Shown: piece by piece, positions 9,086 through 20,167 of the stretch
How positions within the stretch are numbered: position 1 is the first letter of the stretch
How the letters are laid out: each line of letters opens with the position of its first letter
Source: Casimicrobiaceae bacterium
GTDB taxonomy: Bacteria > Pseudomonadota > Gammaproteobacteria > Burkholderiales > Casimicrobiaceae
Direction: 5' to 3'
Assembly: GCA_026646885.1 (NCBI GenBank)
Contig: JAPKHK010000007.1
Span: 224,067 to 288,066, forward strand
Length of the DNA: 64,000 nucleotides
The notes under the pieces: generated by a model
Database searches by the model: none
Told to the model about the DNA's origin: nothing
The model's input: only the letters and a program-made list of their open reading frames with translations
Made by a program: the position numbers and the translations under genes

Positions 9086-10495
9086 TCAATAGCGGTAGTG
9101 CTCAGACTTGAAGGGGCCGTCTTTGGCCACACCGATATACGCGGCCTGCTCATCGCTCAAGACGGTGAGCTTGGCGCCCAATTTCTTGAGATGCAGCCGC
9201 GCCACCATCTCATCGAGCGCCTTGGGCAGCGTGTACACGCCGATCGGATAAGCCTCACGCCGGGTGAAGAGTTCGATCTGCGCCAACACTTGATTGGTGA
9301 AAGAATTGGACATCACGAAAGACGGATGCCCGGTGGCGCAGCCGAGATTCACCAGCCGCCCTTCGGCGAGCAGAATGATGCGTTTGCCGCCGGGGAAGAT
9401 CACATGATCGACTTGCGGCTTGATGTTTTCCCAGGTGTAGCGCTTCAAGCTCGCGACATCGATTTCGGAATCGAAGTGCCCGATGTTGCACACGATGGCT
9501 TGGTCCTTCATGCGCAGCATGTGCTCGTGGTTGATGACGCGCAAATTGCCGGTGGCGGTGACGAAAATGTCGGCTTGCGAGCAAGCGTCATCCAGCGTAA
9601 CCACGCGATAACCCTCCATCGCCGCCTGCAAGGCGCAAATGGGGTCGATTTCGGTCACCCACACCGTGGCACCCAGCCCGCGCAGGCTTTGCGCGCAGCC
9701 CTTGCCCACGTCGCCGTAACCCGCCACCACGGCGATCTTGCCGGCGATCATCACGTCGGTCGCGCGCTTGATGCCATCGACCAGCGATTCGCGGCAGCCG
9801 TAGAGATTGTCGAACTTGCTCTTGGTGACGGAATCGTTGACGTTGATGGCCGGAAAGAGCAGCCGCTGCTCGCTGTGCATTTGATAGAGCCGGTGCACGC
9901 CGGTGGTGGTTTCTTCGGTGACGCCGCGAATCGCCTTGGCGATGTTGGCGTACCAGCCCGGTTTGCTGGCGAGCCTCTTCTTGATCGAGGCAAAGAGCGC
10001 CTCTTCTTCTTCGTTGGTGGGCTTGGCGATCACCGAAGGGTCGCTCTGGGCGTTGAGTCCGAGATGCACCAGCAAGGTCGCATCGCCGCCATCATCGAGA
10101 ATCATGTTCGGCGTGCCGCCATCGGCCCACTCGAAAATGCGGTGGGTGAAATCCCAGTATTCAGCCAGCGACTCGCCTTTGAAGGCGAAGACCGGCGTGC
10201 CCGCGGCGGCGATGGCGGCGGCGGCGTGGTCCTGGGTGGAGAAGATATTGCACGAAGCCCAGCGCACCTCGGCACCCAGGGCTTTCAGCGTTTCGATCAG
10301 CACCGCCGTTTGGATGGTCATGTGCAGACTGCCGGCAATGCGCGCGCCTTTCAGAGGCTGCCTCGCGGCGTATTCCTCGCGCACCGCCATCAGGCCCGGC
10401 ATTTCGGTTTCAGCGATGCGGATTTCCTTGCGCCCCCAATCGGCAAGGCCCAAATCGGCGACGAAAAAATCCTTCAATTCGACCACAGCGTTCAT
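9086..10495 (-). CDS. ahcY: Adenosylhomocysteinase (SAH hydrolase) AhcY
   Basis: NAD-dependent reversible hydrolysis of S-adenosylhomocysteine to homocysteine and adenosine, clearing the inhibitory product of methyltransferases. The 469 residues include the substrate-binding [11 protein letters not shown] and [11 protein letters not shown] motifs, the Rossmann loop [11 protein letters not shown] near residue 250 and the C-terminal KSEHYRY tail that contacts NAD. The ATG at 10495 is preceded by GAAGGAG at good spacing; longer in-frame starts lie inside the riboswitch leader. It leads an ahcY-metF operon under an SAH riboswitch. Confidence 0.98.
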   Translation of the reverse strand: MNAVVELKDFFVADLGLADWGRKEIRIAETEMPGLMAVREEYAARQPLKGARIAGSLHMTIQTAVLIETLKALGAEVRWASCNIFSTQDHAAAAIAAAGTPVFAFKGESLAEYWDFTHRIFEWADGGTPNMILDDGGDATLLVHLGLNAQSDPSVIAKPTNEEEEALFASIKKRLASKPGWYANIAKAIRGVTEETTTGVHRLYQMHSEQRLLFPAINVNDSVTKSKFDNLYGCRESLVDGIKRATDVMIAGKIAVVAGYGDVGKGCAQSLRGLGATVWVTEIDPICALQAAMEGYRVVTLDDACSQADIFVTATGNLRVINHEHMLRMKDQAIVCNIGHFDSEIDVASLKRYTWENIKPQVDHVIFPGGKRIILLAEGRLVNLGCATGHPSFVMSNSFTNQVLAQIELFTRREAYPIGVYTLPKALDEMVARLHLKKLGAKLTVLSDEQAAYIGVAKDGPFKSEHYRY

Positions 10496-10567
10496 GATTG
10501 CTCCTTCGCTCATGGCCTGACAGGGGAAACGCGGACTCACCCGGATTCCCTGTTCGGCACAGGGTTA

Positions 10568-10632
10568 GGTGAGCGCAGTTGAAACGTTTGGACTTGCCGA
10601 GCCTGGGGGAAACCTCGCAGCGCTCCTCGGCA
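10568..10632 (-). promoter_or_regulatory. SAH riboswitch of the ahcY-metF operon
   Basis: Reading the minus strand, the leader has CCGAGGAGCGCTGCGAGG, then CCAGGCTCGGCAAG, then AACTGCGCTCACC, matching the known SAH riboswitch core. CCGAG pairs with CTCGG (P1), and GAGCGC can pair with the distal GCGCTC to form the pseudoknot. It begins a few bases after the predicted transcription start and lies about 70 nt upstream of ahcY. In this class SAH binding switches expression on. Confidence 0.92.
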
Positions 10633-10641
10633 GATGGACGA

Positions 10642-10669
10642 ATTATACGCGCATCGGGCGCCGGTTCAA
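10642..10669 (-). promoter_or_regulatory. Sigma-70 promoter of ahcY-metF
   Basis: On the minus strand a TTGAAC -35 box (10669-10664) and a perfect TATAAT -10 box (10647-10642) are separated by 16 bp. The expected start point, near 10635, falls at the 5' edge of the SAH aptamer, which supports both assignments. Confidence 0.8.
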
Positions 10670-10705
10670 CGCTGGCCGGCGTGGATGGCCCAGGGGGACA
10701 TCGGA

Positions 10706-10740
10706 GAGCGGGCCGGATGAACCCTAGACTCGGCCCGCTC
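10706..10740. repeat. 10-bp inverted repeat in the ahcY-yceH intergenic region
   Basis: GAGCGGGCCG and its exact complement CGGCCCGCTC are separated by 15 bases. No T-run follows on either strand. The 10.67-11.40 kb stretch around it holds no convincing gene on either strand; open frames there lack start signals and family resemblance. Confidence 0.6.
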
Positions 10741-10988
10741 GGAACAAACCCAACGCCAGACGCAGCCGATGCATCCGCGCCGCGGAGTTTGCGCCGCGCC
10801 TTGACGGCCTAGGAGAGTCTGCAGGCTTAATCTGGACGAAGCCAATCGACGCCTACCGCGCCATCGTCGCGCAACCCACCGCAAGCGCTGCGGGAAGCCA
10901 TCCCCGTGGTCTGCGGCACTGAACCGAATTGCCTTTCCCCACAGCCGGCGCTGGCCGCAATAGCGACAGCGGCCGGCAAGATGCACGC

Positions 10989-11125
10989 CGCTTCGGCCGC
11001 TTTCCGACTAGCGGATCGCGCCACGCGTGAGCTTGGTGTTTGTTGCGCGCTTGCCCGTTCCTACGCGCGAGGCGCGGGGCACCCGCCCGAGGACGTGAAT
11101 TGCGACAGCAGCGGCGTGCGGCTTG
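10989..11125. repeat. Dispersed repeat, copy A
   Basis: About 135 bp closely related to 53560-53690. Shared blocks include CGGCCGCT, TCGCGCCACGCGT, ACGCGCGAGGCGCGGG and CGCCCGAGGACGTGA, with small indels between them. Both copies lie in gene-free stretches in the same orientation in this window. The nature of the element is unknown. Confidence 0.7.
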
Positions 11126-11404
11126 GCGGGCGCGGTCGCTCGTCCGGGTGCTATCGGCGGGGGAGCAGAACTGCAAAAGACAACCGGCCAGCGCTTGTTT
11201 GGCGGCGGCCGGATGACATGCCAGCAGCGACCGGACGACCACGGGTCGAGCGAGAAGCCCCGCCATTGATGGCAGGATCAGCGAGACGAAGCGTAGACCA
11301 GGGGCCGCCGGCTCCGCTCAAACTTGTGGCGAGGAAGCCTCGCCCTTGCTGGGCGGAGTGACTCACAAAAAACTCGCGGCTTCCGCCGCTCCTACCGATG
11401 GTGC

Positions 11405-12088
11405 TCAGGGCTTGCCGGTTTCCAGCCCTTCCACGACGCGCGCCAAGGTTTCCTTCAGCGCCGCCACCTCGGCTTCGAGTGCGGCGAGGCGCGTTTCGAC
11501 ATCGGCGTGGCGGTTGAGTGTCGCTGGCGCGGGGGCAAACATCGCGGGCGGCGGCTCGCCGGTGAGCAATTGCGCCCAGCGCGTTTCGCGCGTGCCAGCG
11601 GCGCGGGGCAATTCGACGACCAAGCCGCCGCTCGGCCGCGCGGCGAGTTCTTCGAGAAATGCTTCCACCGCGGAAATATCGGCGAAGCGATGCAGGCGCT
11701 CGGAGTTGTTGCGCAGCTCGCCGGCGGTTTGCGGGCCGCGCAGCAGCAGCACGGTGAGGAGCGCGATGGCTTGGCTGGGCAATTGCAGCACGCGCTCGGC
11801 GTTGTGGGCATAGCGGGTGACGCGCCCGCCGCTGCTTTCGATGATGAGCGCCTGGACTTTGAGTCCGTCGAGTGCTGCCAGCACTTCGGGCTCGCTCAAA
11901 TCGAGCACCGGGTCGCGGCTGGTTTTCTGGTTGCAGCCGGCCACCAGGGCGTTGAGCGACAAGGGATAGGTGTCGGGCACGGTGCGCTGTTTTTCGATCA
12001 GCACACCGAGCACGCGCCCCTCGTTGAGCGTTAGCTCGGGGAGAACTCTCCCTTGGGCCGTGGGCAGAGCTTCGTCCGCGCTGGGCAT
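11405..12088 (-). CDS. YceH (DUF480/UPF0502) family protein
   Basis: A 227-residue protein of the YceH family, which has tandem winged-helix folds and no established function. Family features seen are LTLNEGRVLGVLIEKQRTVPDTYPLSLNALV at the N-terminus and QKTSRDPV; a leucine-rich coiled-coil region (LAALEAEVAALKETLARV) ends the protein. The ATG at 12088 lies 2 bp after the thiC stop, so it is probably co-transcribed with thiC and under the TPP riboswitch. Confidence 0.9.
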   Translation of the reverse strand: MPSADEALPTAQGRVLPELTLNEGRVLGVLIEKQRTVPDTYPLSLNALVAGCNQKTSRDPVLDLSEPEVLAALDGLKVQALIIESSGGRVTRYAHNAERVLQLPSQAIALLTVLLLRGPQTAGELRNNSERLHRFADISAVEAFLEELAARPSGGLVVELPRAAGTRETRWAQLLTGEPPPAMFAPAPATLNRHADVETRLAALEAEVAALKETLARVVEGLETGKP

Positions 12089-12090
12089 GA

Positions 12091-14098
<2,008 letters not shown>

Positions 14099-14178
14099 CG
14101 ACACGGTACTGAAAACCGCCCACAAATGCAAACCGCGTTTGCGCCCCTACCCCCAAAACGGCTAGAATCCGCAGCCAC

Positions 14179-14252
14179 GCGGGTGTAGTTCAATGGCAGA
14201 ACGGCAGCTTCCCAAGCTGCATACGAGGGTTCGATTCCCTTCACCCGCTCCA
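14179..14252 (+). tRNA. tRNA-Gly (CCC)
   Basis: A 74-nt cloverleaf with acceptor stem GCGGGTG/CACCCGC, anticodon stem GCAGC/GCTGC around loop TTCCCAA (anticodon CCC), T-loop TTCGATT and an encoded 3' CCA. It is the first plus-strand feature after the divergent thiC leader. Confidence 0.97.
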
Positions 14253-14259
14253 AGTCCGA

Positions 14260-14287
14260 AAACCCGCCGCCAGGCGGGTTTTCTTTT
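14260..14287 (+). terminator. Rho-independent terminator after tRNA-Gly
   Basis: AACCCGCC and GGCGGGTT form an 8-bp stem with a 4-base loop, followed by TTCTTTT. It lies 8 nt after the tRNA. The 370 bp from here to the next gene shows no recognisable gene. Confidence 0.88.
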
Positions 14288-14672
14288 GCGGGTGGAAGGA
14301 AGCGAACCCTGGGGGTTCGACCAGCGCAGCCCGCAGGGCGGAGGGAGAGGACGCTGCGGCAGAGCCGCGGCGGTCCCGAGCAAAGCGAGGGATCGGGCCG
14401 GCGCAACACCGGGCCGACATTCCCCTCCCAAAACCGTCTCGGTTGCAAGCCCCTCTTCGGTCTTCGCGGCGCGAAACGAGCTAAAGCTTGTCGCTCATGA
14501 GCCGTTAGCTGAGTTCTGTGCCCTTGGCACGGGCGATTCTCGCTTGTCCAATGAAAGCGCAGACCCCACGGAGGATGATGGGATGAGTTTGCCACCAATT
14601 GAAGCTTCGGCTGGCGCGGCTGGGACCCTGCCAGCCCAGGTGACCGGTTGAGATTTGCTGGCCAGCGCGACC

Positions 14673-17600
14673 ATGGCTCGCAACGACCTTGCTTCCGCGA
14701 CGACTGAACGTGCACTGGCCACACTCGGGCTGGGCGTGGGAAGGTCGGGTTGGGTCGCGGCCGCATGCGCCGCAATGGTTTCCGCAATCGGCCTGGCCGC
14801 GCTTGCCGGCGCGGTCTTGGATCACGATGACTTGCGCCGGGCTTACATGGAAGGCCCGCCCATCGTGCCGGATACCGCTTTGGGGCTCACACTGGGCAGC
14901 CTCAGCCTGCTCTTGGGAGTAGCGGCGCGCACTAATCGGGTTGCGCGCCGTTTCGTTTTGGCTTGTGGAGGACTGCTTTTCGCGCTGGGCGTGCTCCAGC
15001 TTGCCGACGGCATCTATGCCACGCTCGCGCCTTATACCGCCGAACGACTGCGGCTCATCCCTGAGCCAATGGAGCTTCCAGCCGCCCCCCAGAGCGCGGG
15101 AGGCTTCCTGCTCTTCGGGATGGCCTTGTTGCTGGGCTTTGCGGGCCGTCTCCGCCTGGCGTTGGCCGGTGAGCTCTTGGGTTTGGCGATTTGCGCTGGT
15201 GCGGGGTTGGGCGCGGTGGGCTACGCCTATGGCGAGTCCGAATTGCTGTTGCTGCGCGGGTTCGCCGCCATGCCCCCGGCCGCAATGCTTGGACTGGTCT
15301 TGCTTGGCCTGGGATTGCCCTTCGCCATTGCCGCGCGCAATGGCCTTCTGTCGATCCTGGTGAGCAGGAGCGGAGGAGGAACACTGCTGCGGGCGATTCT
15401 GCCCGAGGCGCTGCTGGTGTTCTTTGTGGGGGGGTGGCTTCAGCTATTCGCCTTGAACCGAGGGTGGATCGAACAGCGCTTCGCTACCGTGCTCTTCGCA
15501 AGCTTCGGCTTCGGCGTCATCTTTTTGCTCATGTGGCGCACCGCCAGGCGGATTAATCGCATCGAGAGCGCTATGAAGGACCTCGCCGAACAGTACGAGG
15601 CCATCTTGCGGACCGCGCCAGATGCAGTGATCGTTTGTGACGCCGAGGGACGGATCCTCCTGACCAACCGCAAGGTGAAAGCACTCTTCGGCTACGGAGC
15701 CACCGCGGCTCGTGATTTGCGAATCAACACACTTTTGCCGGGGCTGCACTGGCGCCATCTCGTCGAGCCGGATCAGGAAGGCACGCGGGAGCTCGAACCT
15801 GCGGGAGGCAATCAGCCGCTCAAGGGCGTGCGCCGCGATGGCAGCGAATTCATCGCCAACGTGAGCCTTGGCGTTCGGGGCATGGGCACGGCCGCGGTAG
15901 TGATCGCGGTGGTGCGCGACCAAACCGCCAAGTACCAGCGCGAGGAGGAGCTGCAGCGGATCAATCGCGCGTTGCGCTTGCTCACGGCGGCAACGCATGC
16001 CGCTCGCGAAATTCGCGACGAGCGGGCGCTGCTCGCGCGGGTGTGCGAAGCCATCGTCGATCTAGGCAACTACATCGGCGCGTGGGTTGGCCTAGCGGGA
16101 CCGCCGCCGGAAAAGCAGGTCATACCGTTGGTGGGCGCGGGTCCGCGAGCGCTGCGCGAGGGGCTGAACGCGGTCAACGCGCACTGGGATGAGAGCGCGA
16201 GCGCGCAAGGCGCGGCGGGCACGGCGATCCGCACCGGCAAGCGCCACATCATTCGCGACACCCTGACGGACCCCACGTTTGCGCCTTGGCAAGAATTCAC
16301 GCGCGAGGTTGGCTTCCGCTCGGTGGGAGGATTTCCGTTGCGCGTCAATGGGCGAGTCGAGGGCGTGCTGTTGCTCTATGCCCCCAAGGATTCCTTCTCG
16401 GAAGCCGAATGCGCCTTGCTAGATGAACTGGCTCAGGACCTTGGTTTCGCCATCGGCGCACTGCGCAACGACGCCAGTCGCGACGAAGCCGAAGCGGCCT
16501 TGCGGCGCAGCGAAACGAGCCTCACGCGCGCCCAGCACATCGCCCGGCTGGGCAGCTGGGAGTGGGATCTGCGCAGCGGCGGCATGATTTGGTCCGACCA
16601 GATCCACATTCTTCTCGGGGACGAGTTCTTTCAGGCGCAGCCCGCGCAGCACACCTTGCTGGAGTCCGCCCACCCGGACGATCGCGAGACTCTGCGCACT
16701 ACCCTCGCCCGCTTGGGAGCGGGTGAAGCGAGTGCCGGCAGCTGCAAATTCCGCGGTTGCTTGGAGGACGGCGACTTGGTTCATCTCGCCCTGCAGGCGG
16801 AATTGGAGTTTGACGACGAAGGCCCGCGACGCGTCGTCGGCACTTTGCAGGACATCTCCGAACGCGTGCGCTTTGAAGAAGAGCTGGCGAAGCTTGCCCG
16901 CTACGACGCGCTGACCGGACTTCCCAACCGGCATTTGCTCAACGACCGTCTCGAGCAGGCGATGACCCACGCCAAGCGCAGCGGACGCATGATCGCCCTG
17001 GCCTTCGTGGATCTAGACCGCTTCAAGATCGTCAACGACACCCTCGGTCACGATGCCGGCGATGCCCTGCTCAAGGAAGTCGCACGTCGTCTGCAATCGT
17101 GCCTGCGCGAAGGCGACACCGTGGCGCGGCAAGGCGGCGACGAGTTTGTCGTGGTGCTCTCCGATCTGGCGCGCGCTGAAGATGCCACGTTGGTGGCGCA
17201 GAAGATGCTGGACACGCTGGCACCCTCGGTGCGGCTCTCGGGGCAGGACGTAATGCCAGGCGCAAGCATGGGCATCGCGCTATTCCCGCAGGACGGCGAG
17301 AGCCTGCAAACCCTGATGATGAACGCCGACAAGGCGATGTACTCGGCCAAACACGCCGGCCGCGGTCAGTATCGCTTCTACGACGCCGACCTGAACCGCA
17401 ACGCGGAAGACTGGCTAGAGATGACGGGCAGCCTGCACCACGCAATCGAGCGTGGCGAGTTCCAACTCTATTTCCAGCCCAAGCTCACCGTCGGCGGCAA
17501 CATCACCAGCGCCGAGGCGCTACTGCGCTGGCAGAGCGCGGAGCACGGCTGGGTTTCGCCAGCGCGCTTCATTCCCCTGCTGGAGGAAACCGGCAAGATC

Positions 17601-18200
17601 GTCGAAGTCGGCGAATGGGTGATACGCGAGGCGTGTCGTCAAGTTCGCCAGTGGCGCGAAGACGCCGGCATCAGCCTGCGGGTCGCGGTAAATATCTCGC
17701 AGCGCCAGTTCGTGCAGCCCGATCTGGTCGAGCGTGTGGGAGCCATCCTCGCCGAAGAGGCGATGCCGCCCAATGCATTGGAGCTGGAGATCACCGAGAG
17801 CACGATCGCGCAGAACGTCGACCGCGCAGTCGCAACCCTCAACGCCATCAAGCGGCTGGGGGTGCGCTTGGCGGTGGACGATTTTGGCACCGGATACTCC
17901 TCCCTGGCCGTGCTCAAGCGCTTTCCCGTGGACTGCCTGAAGATAGACCGCTCCTTCGTGCAAGACCTGCCCGAGGACAACGACAGCACCACCATCGCCC
18001 GCGCGATCATCGCCTTGGCGCACAGCATGGGGCTGTCGGTCGTTGCGGAGGGAGTGGAAACCCAGGAACAGCGCGAATTCCTGATCGAGTGCGGTTGCGA
18101 TGAACTGCAGGGCTTCCTGTTCGCGAAGCCCATGCCCGCCACGCAACTACTCGAATACCTTGGCTGCAGCCGCCGGCCCGCGCTGGTGGCGGTAGCCTGA
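14673..18200 (+). CDS. Membrane-bound PAS/GAF/PAS-GGDEF-EAL c-di-GMP protein
   Basis: A 1175-residue signalling protein. About seven to eight membrane segments fill residues 20-295, followed by a PAS domain (about 305-425), a GAF domain (about 450-595), a second PAS (about 610-725), GGDEF (about 735-900) and EAL (about 915-1165). GGDEF is intact with the inhibitory-site RxxD (REGD) five residues before it. The EAL domain keeps EALLRW, NISQRQF, DDFGTGYSS, KIDRSF and EGVET, so both synthesis and hydrolysis of c-di-GMP look possible. A TTG at 14655 is an alternative start; a stop codon directly precedes it. No operon partner. Confidence 0.93.
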   Translation: MARNDLASATTERALATLGLGVGRSGWVAAACAAMVSAIGLAALAGAVLDHDDLRRAYMEGPPIVPDTALGLTLGSLSLLLGVAARTNRVARRFVLACGGLLFALGVLQLADGIYATLAPYTAERLRLIPEPMELPAAPQSAGGFLLFGMALLLGFAGRLRLALAGELLGLAICAGAGLGAVGYAYGESELLLLRGFAAMPPAAMLGLVLLGLGLPFAIAARNGLLSILVSRSGGGTLLRAILPEALLVFFVGGWLQLFALNRGWIEQRFATVLFASFGFGVIFLLMWRTARRINRIESAMKDLAEQYEAILRTAPDAVIVCDAEGRILLTNRKVKALFGYGATAARDLRINTLLPGLHWRHLVEPDQEGTRELEPAGGNQPLKGVRRDGSEFIANVSLGVRGMGTAAVVIAVVRDQTAKYQREEELQRINRALRLLTAATHAAREIRDERALLARVCEAIVDLGNYIGAWVGLAGPPPEKQVIPLVGAGPRALREGLNAVNAHWDESASAQGAAGTAIRTGKRHIIRDTLTDPTFAPWQEFTREVGFRSVGGFPLRVNGRVEGVLLLYAPKDSFSEAECALLDELAQDLGFAIGALRNDASRDEAEAALRRSETSLTRAQHIARLGSWEWDLRSGGMIWSDQIHILLGDEFFQAQPAQHTLLESAHPDDRETLRTTLARLGAGEASAGSCKFRGCLEDGDLVHLALQAELEFDDEGPRRVVGTLQDISERVRFEEELAKLARYDALTGLPNRHLLNDRLEQAMTHAKRSGRMIALAFVDLDRFKIVNDTLGHDAGDALLKEVARRLQSCLREGDTVARQGGDEFVVVLSDLARAEDATLVAQKMLDTLAPSVRLSGQDVMPGASMGIALFPQDGESLQTLMMNADKAMYSAKHAGRGQYRFYDADLNRNAEDWLEMTGSLHHAIERGEFQLYFQPKLTVGGNITSAEALLRWQSAEHGWVSPARFIPLLEETGKIVEVGEWVIREACRQVRQWREDAGISLRVAVNISQRQFVQPDLVERVGAILAEEAMPPNALELEITESTIAQNVDRAVATLNAIKRLGVRLAVDDFGTGYSSLAVLKRFPVDCLKIDRSFVQDLPEDNDSTTIARAIIALAHSMGLSVVAEGVETQEQREFLIECGCDELQGFLFAKPMPATQLLEYLGCSRRPALVAVA

Positions 18201-18223
18201 GCCGTTGCGCGCGAGACACCGGG

Positions 18224-18700
18224 CTAAGCCGGTGGCAGATGCTGCAGCGGCAACGCCGTGCCTTCCTTGACCTTCTCCAGCACAAAGCTCGATTGAACGT
18301 TGACGACAACCGGGAGCGAGAGCACGTTCTCCATCAGGAAGCGCGAGTAGTGCTCCAGATCCGGGGCGACGACCTTCAGGAAGTAGTCCCACTGCCCCGA
18401 GAGCGCATAGCAGACGAGCACCTCCGGCCAACGCTGCACGGTCTGCCGAAAGGTTGCGCGGGCGTGCTCGACGCGCTTCTCCAGCATCACTTCGAGATGG
18501 GCCGTGAGCCCCAGACCCAGTGACTTGGGGTCTAGAAGCGCGGCGTAACGCGAGATGACGCCGGTCTCCTCCAGCCGGTTCAAGCGCCTCAGGCAGGGCG
18601 AGGGCGAAAGCGCCACTTTCTGTGCCAGATCGACGTTGGCAATGCGTCCGTCGTTCTGAACGATCTCGAGAATGCGGCGGTCGGCGCGGTCGAGTTCCAT
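18224..18700 (-). CDS. Lrp/AsnC family transcriptional regulator
   Basis: A 158-residue regulator with an N-terminal helix-turn-helix (LDRADRRILEIVQNDGRI, then VALSPSPCLRRLNRLEETGVI) and a C-terminal RAM/AsnC ligand-binding domain (VLVCYALSGQWDYFLKVVAPDLE). The family senses amino acids and forms octamers. The ATG at 18700 gives the usual length. It converges on the upstream GGDEF/EAL gene and is divergent from the TonB-domain gene; no target can be named from context. Confidence 0.93.
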   Translation of the reverse strand: MELDRADRRILEIVQNDGRIANVDLAQKVALSPSPCLRRLNRLEETGVISRYAALLDPKSLGLGLTAHLEVMLEKRVEHARATFRQTVQRWPEVLVCYALSGQWDYFLKVVAPDLEHYSRFLMENVLSLPVVVNVQSSFVLEKVKEGTALPLQHLPPA

Positions 18701-18952
18701 GGCAGTGCGATGTGATTGCGGCGAAATCGGCACATTATTGCTCGATTTCCGCACAATCGGCAATTGCATGACGCAAGCACCCCGGGGAGTTGCAAACTCT
18801 TGAACCCCTGCAGAACCAAAGGGCGGCCATGGCAATCTGCCGATCGTCACGCGCTGGTCGCTGGCACGTAAGCCCTTGACGCTTTTCCCCTATTTGCACC
18901 CGGGGGAAGCAGGTCTACAATTCGCCGCTTGATTATCATAAGGGGGAGTGCC

Positions 18953-20095
18953 ATGCAATCCATGGCTATTTCACTGGGGGATTCCTTGGGGAGAACCGCT
19001 CGAGGGGATCAAGAATTGGCACAGGCTCAAAACGGCCTGTCCGTCGCACAAAGAAAGCTATTGGGCCAGCTGAACTCGCCCGGGCGATTGGAAGACATTG
19101 CCCGGGACAATGGCTGGGATACCGAGTACGCCAGCAAGACGGCCTCGCGCTTGGCCGAACTCGGTCTGATCGCCACCACGGGCGCCCCGCGCGCGAGCGC
19201 CCATCCGCAGCAGGAAGGCCCTGCCGCAGTCCTGCCTCTCGGCCGCGCGGCACCGAGACTCTCCAAACCTTGGCCGGCCGCCGTGGCGGGCGTGTTTGTC
19301 CTGGCAGGGCTGGGGCTATGGTGGGGAGTGAGCACGACTTCCAGTTCTTCGGTTGAAAAACTCGCGCAGGCGCCTAGCTCACCCGCCCCGTCGATCGCCA
19401 CGCCCGCGAAGGCGGCGGTCGCCGAGGCCGTCGCCACTCGGGGCACGGAACTACCCAAGGCGGTATACAGCATGACCCTGCAGCAGGCCTCTCCGCCTGC
19501 CGCGGCGGCACCTAGCGCGAGCCCCGCGGCGCCAGCGTCGGCCGTGCCGGCGGCAAGTCCCGCCTCCCGTCCCTCCGCGCCGGTGGCAGTGCCACCTGCC
19601 AAGGCGGCCGCCCCCGCTCCGACGGTGGCCACTCGCGGGCTCTCCCTGCCACCAACGTCGCCCAAAGCAACCCCGGATGCGCCGACAACCGCAGTTCCAG
19701 CCGTCGCTGCAACACCAGCCGCCACGGTGGCAGCGCCGGCCGCGGTAACCGCGCCAGAGCCTCCACCCAAGACTCTGGTGGCGGCCGCGGCGCCCACTGC
19801 GGCCGAGGCGAAGAAGCCCACGGAATCGGCGGCGACGGTCAAGGCGCTAAAAATCGTGCAGCGAGATTCGCCCAGTTTTCCGCGCGAAGCAATCCTCGCC
19901 AACGTCAACTCGGGTTCGGTCAAGGCAAGACTCACCGTGGACGGCTCCGGCAGTGTCACCAAAGTCGAAATACTGGAAGCCAATCCGCGCCGGGTGTTCG
20001 ATCGAGAGGTGCAACGTACGCTGGCGCGCTGGAAATTCGAGCCGACCGGCCAAACGCAGACGGCGGAAACCGAAGTCGACTTCCGCCGCGACTAA
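18953..20095 (+). CDS. TonB C-terminal domain protein with N-terminal helical domain
   Basis: A 380-residue protein. The first 85 or so residues are cytoplasmic and resemble a winged-helix fold (QRKLLGQLNSPGRLEDIARD, then SKTASRLAELGLIATTG). A membrane segment follows at about 110-128, then a 170-residue Ala/Pro-rich linker and a C-terminal TonB-type domain (DSPSFPREAILANV...SGSVKARLTVDG...WKFEPTG). The ATG at 18953 is preceded by AGGGGGAG. The domain suggests a periplasmic energy-coupling or peptidoglycan-spanning role, but no ExbB/ExbD genes are adjacent; function unassigned. Confidence 0.75.
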   Translation: MQSMAISLGDSLGRTARGDQELAQAQNGLSVAQRKLLGQLNSPGRLEDIARDNGWDTEYASKTASRLAELGLIATTGAPRASAHPQQEGPAAVLPLGRAAPRLSKPWPAAVAGVFVLAGLGLWWGVSTTSSSSVEKLAQAPSSPAPSIATPAKAAVAEAVATRGTELPKAVYSMTLQQASPPAAAAPSASPAAPASAVPAASPASRPSAPVAVPPAKAAAPAPTVATRGLSLPPTSPKATPDAPTTAVPAVAATPAATVAAPAAVTAPEPPPKTLVAAAAPTAAEAKKPTESAATVKALKIVQRDSPSFPREAILANVNSGSVKARLTVDGSGSVTKVEILEANPRRVFDREVQRTLARWKFEPTGQTQTAETEVDFRRD

Positions 20096-20167
20096 CACAT
20101 CGCACACCGCGATGCTGGCCGGCCGATGATACAATCGTCCGGCCTCCAAGTATCGCCGGTGTGCGAC

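Noticed and set aside
8852..10582. A 576-codon plus-strand open frame opposite metF and ahcY
   Set aside because: Covers the riboswitch leader and two real genes in antisense; composition is that of a shadow frame.
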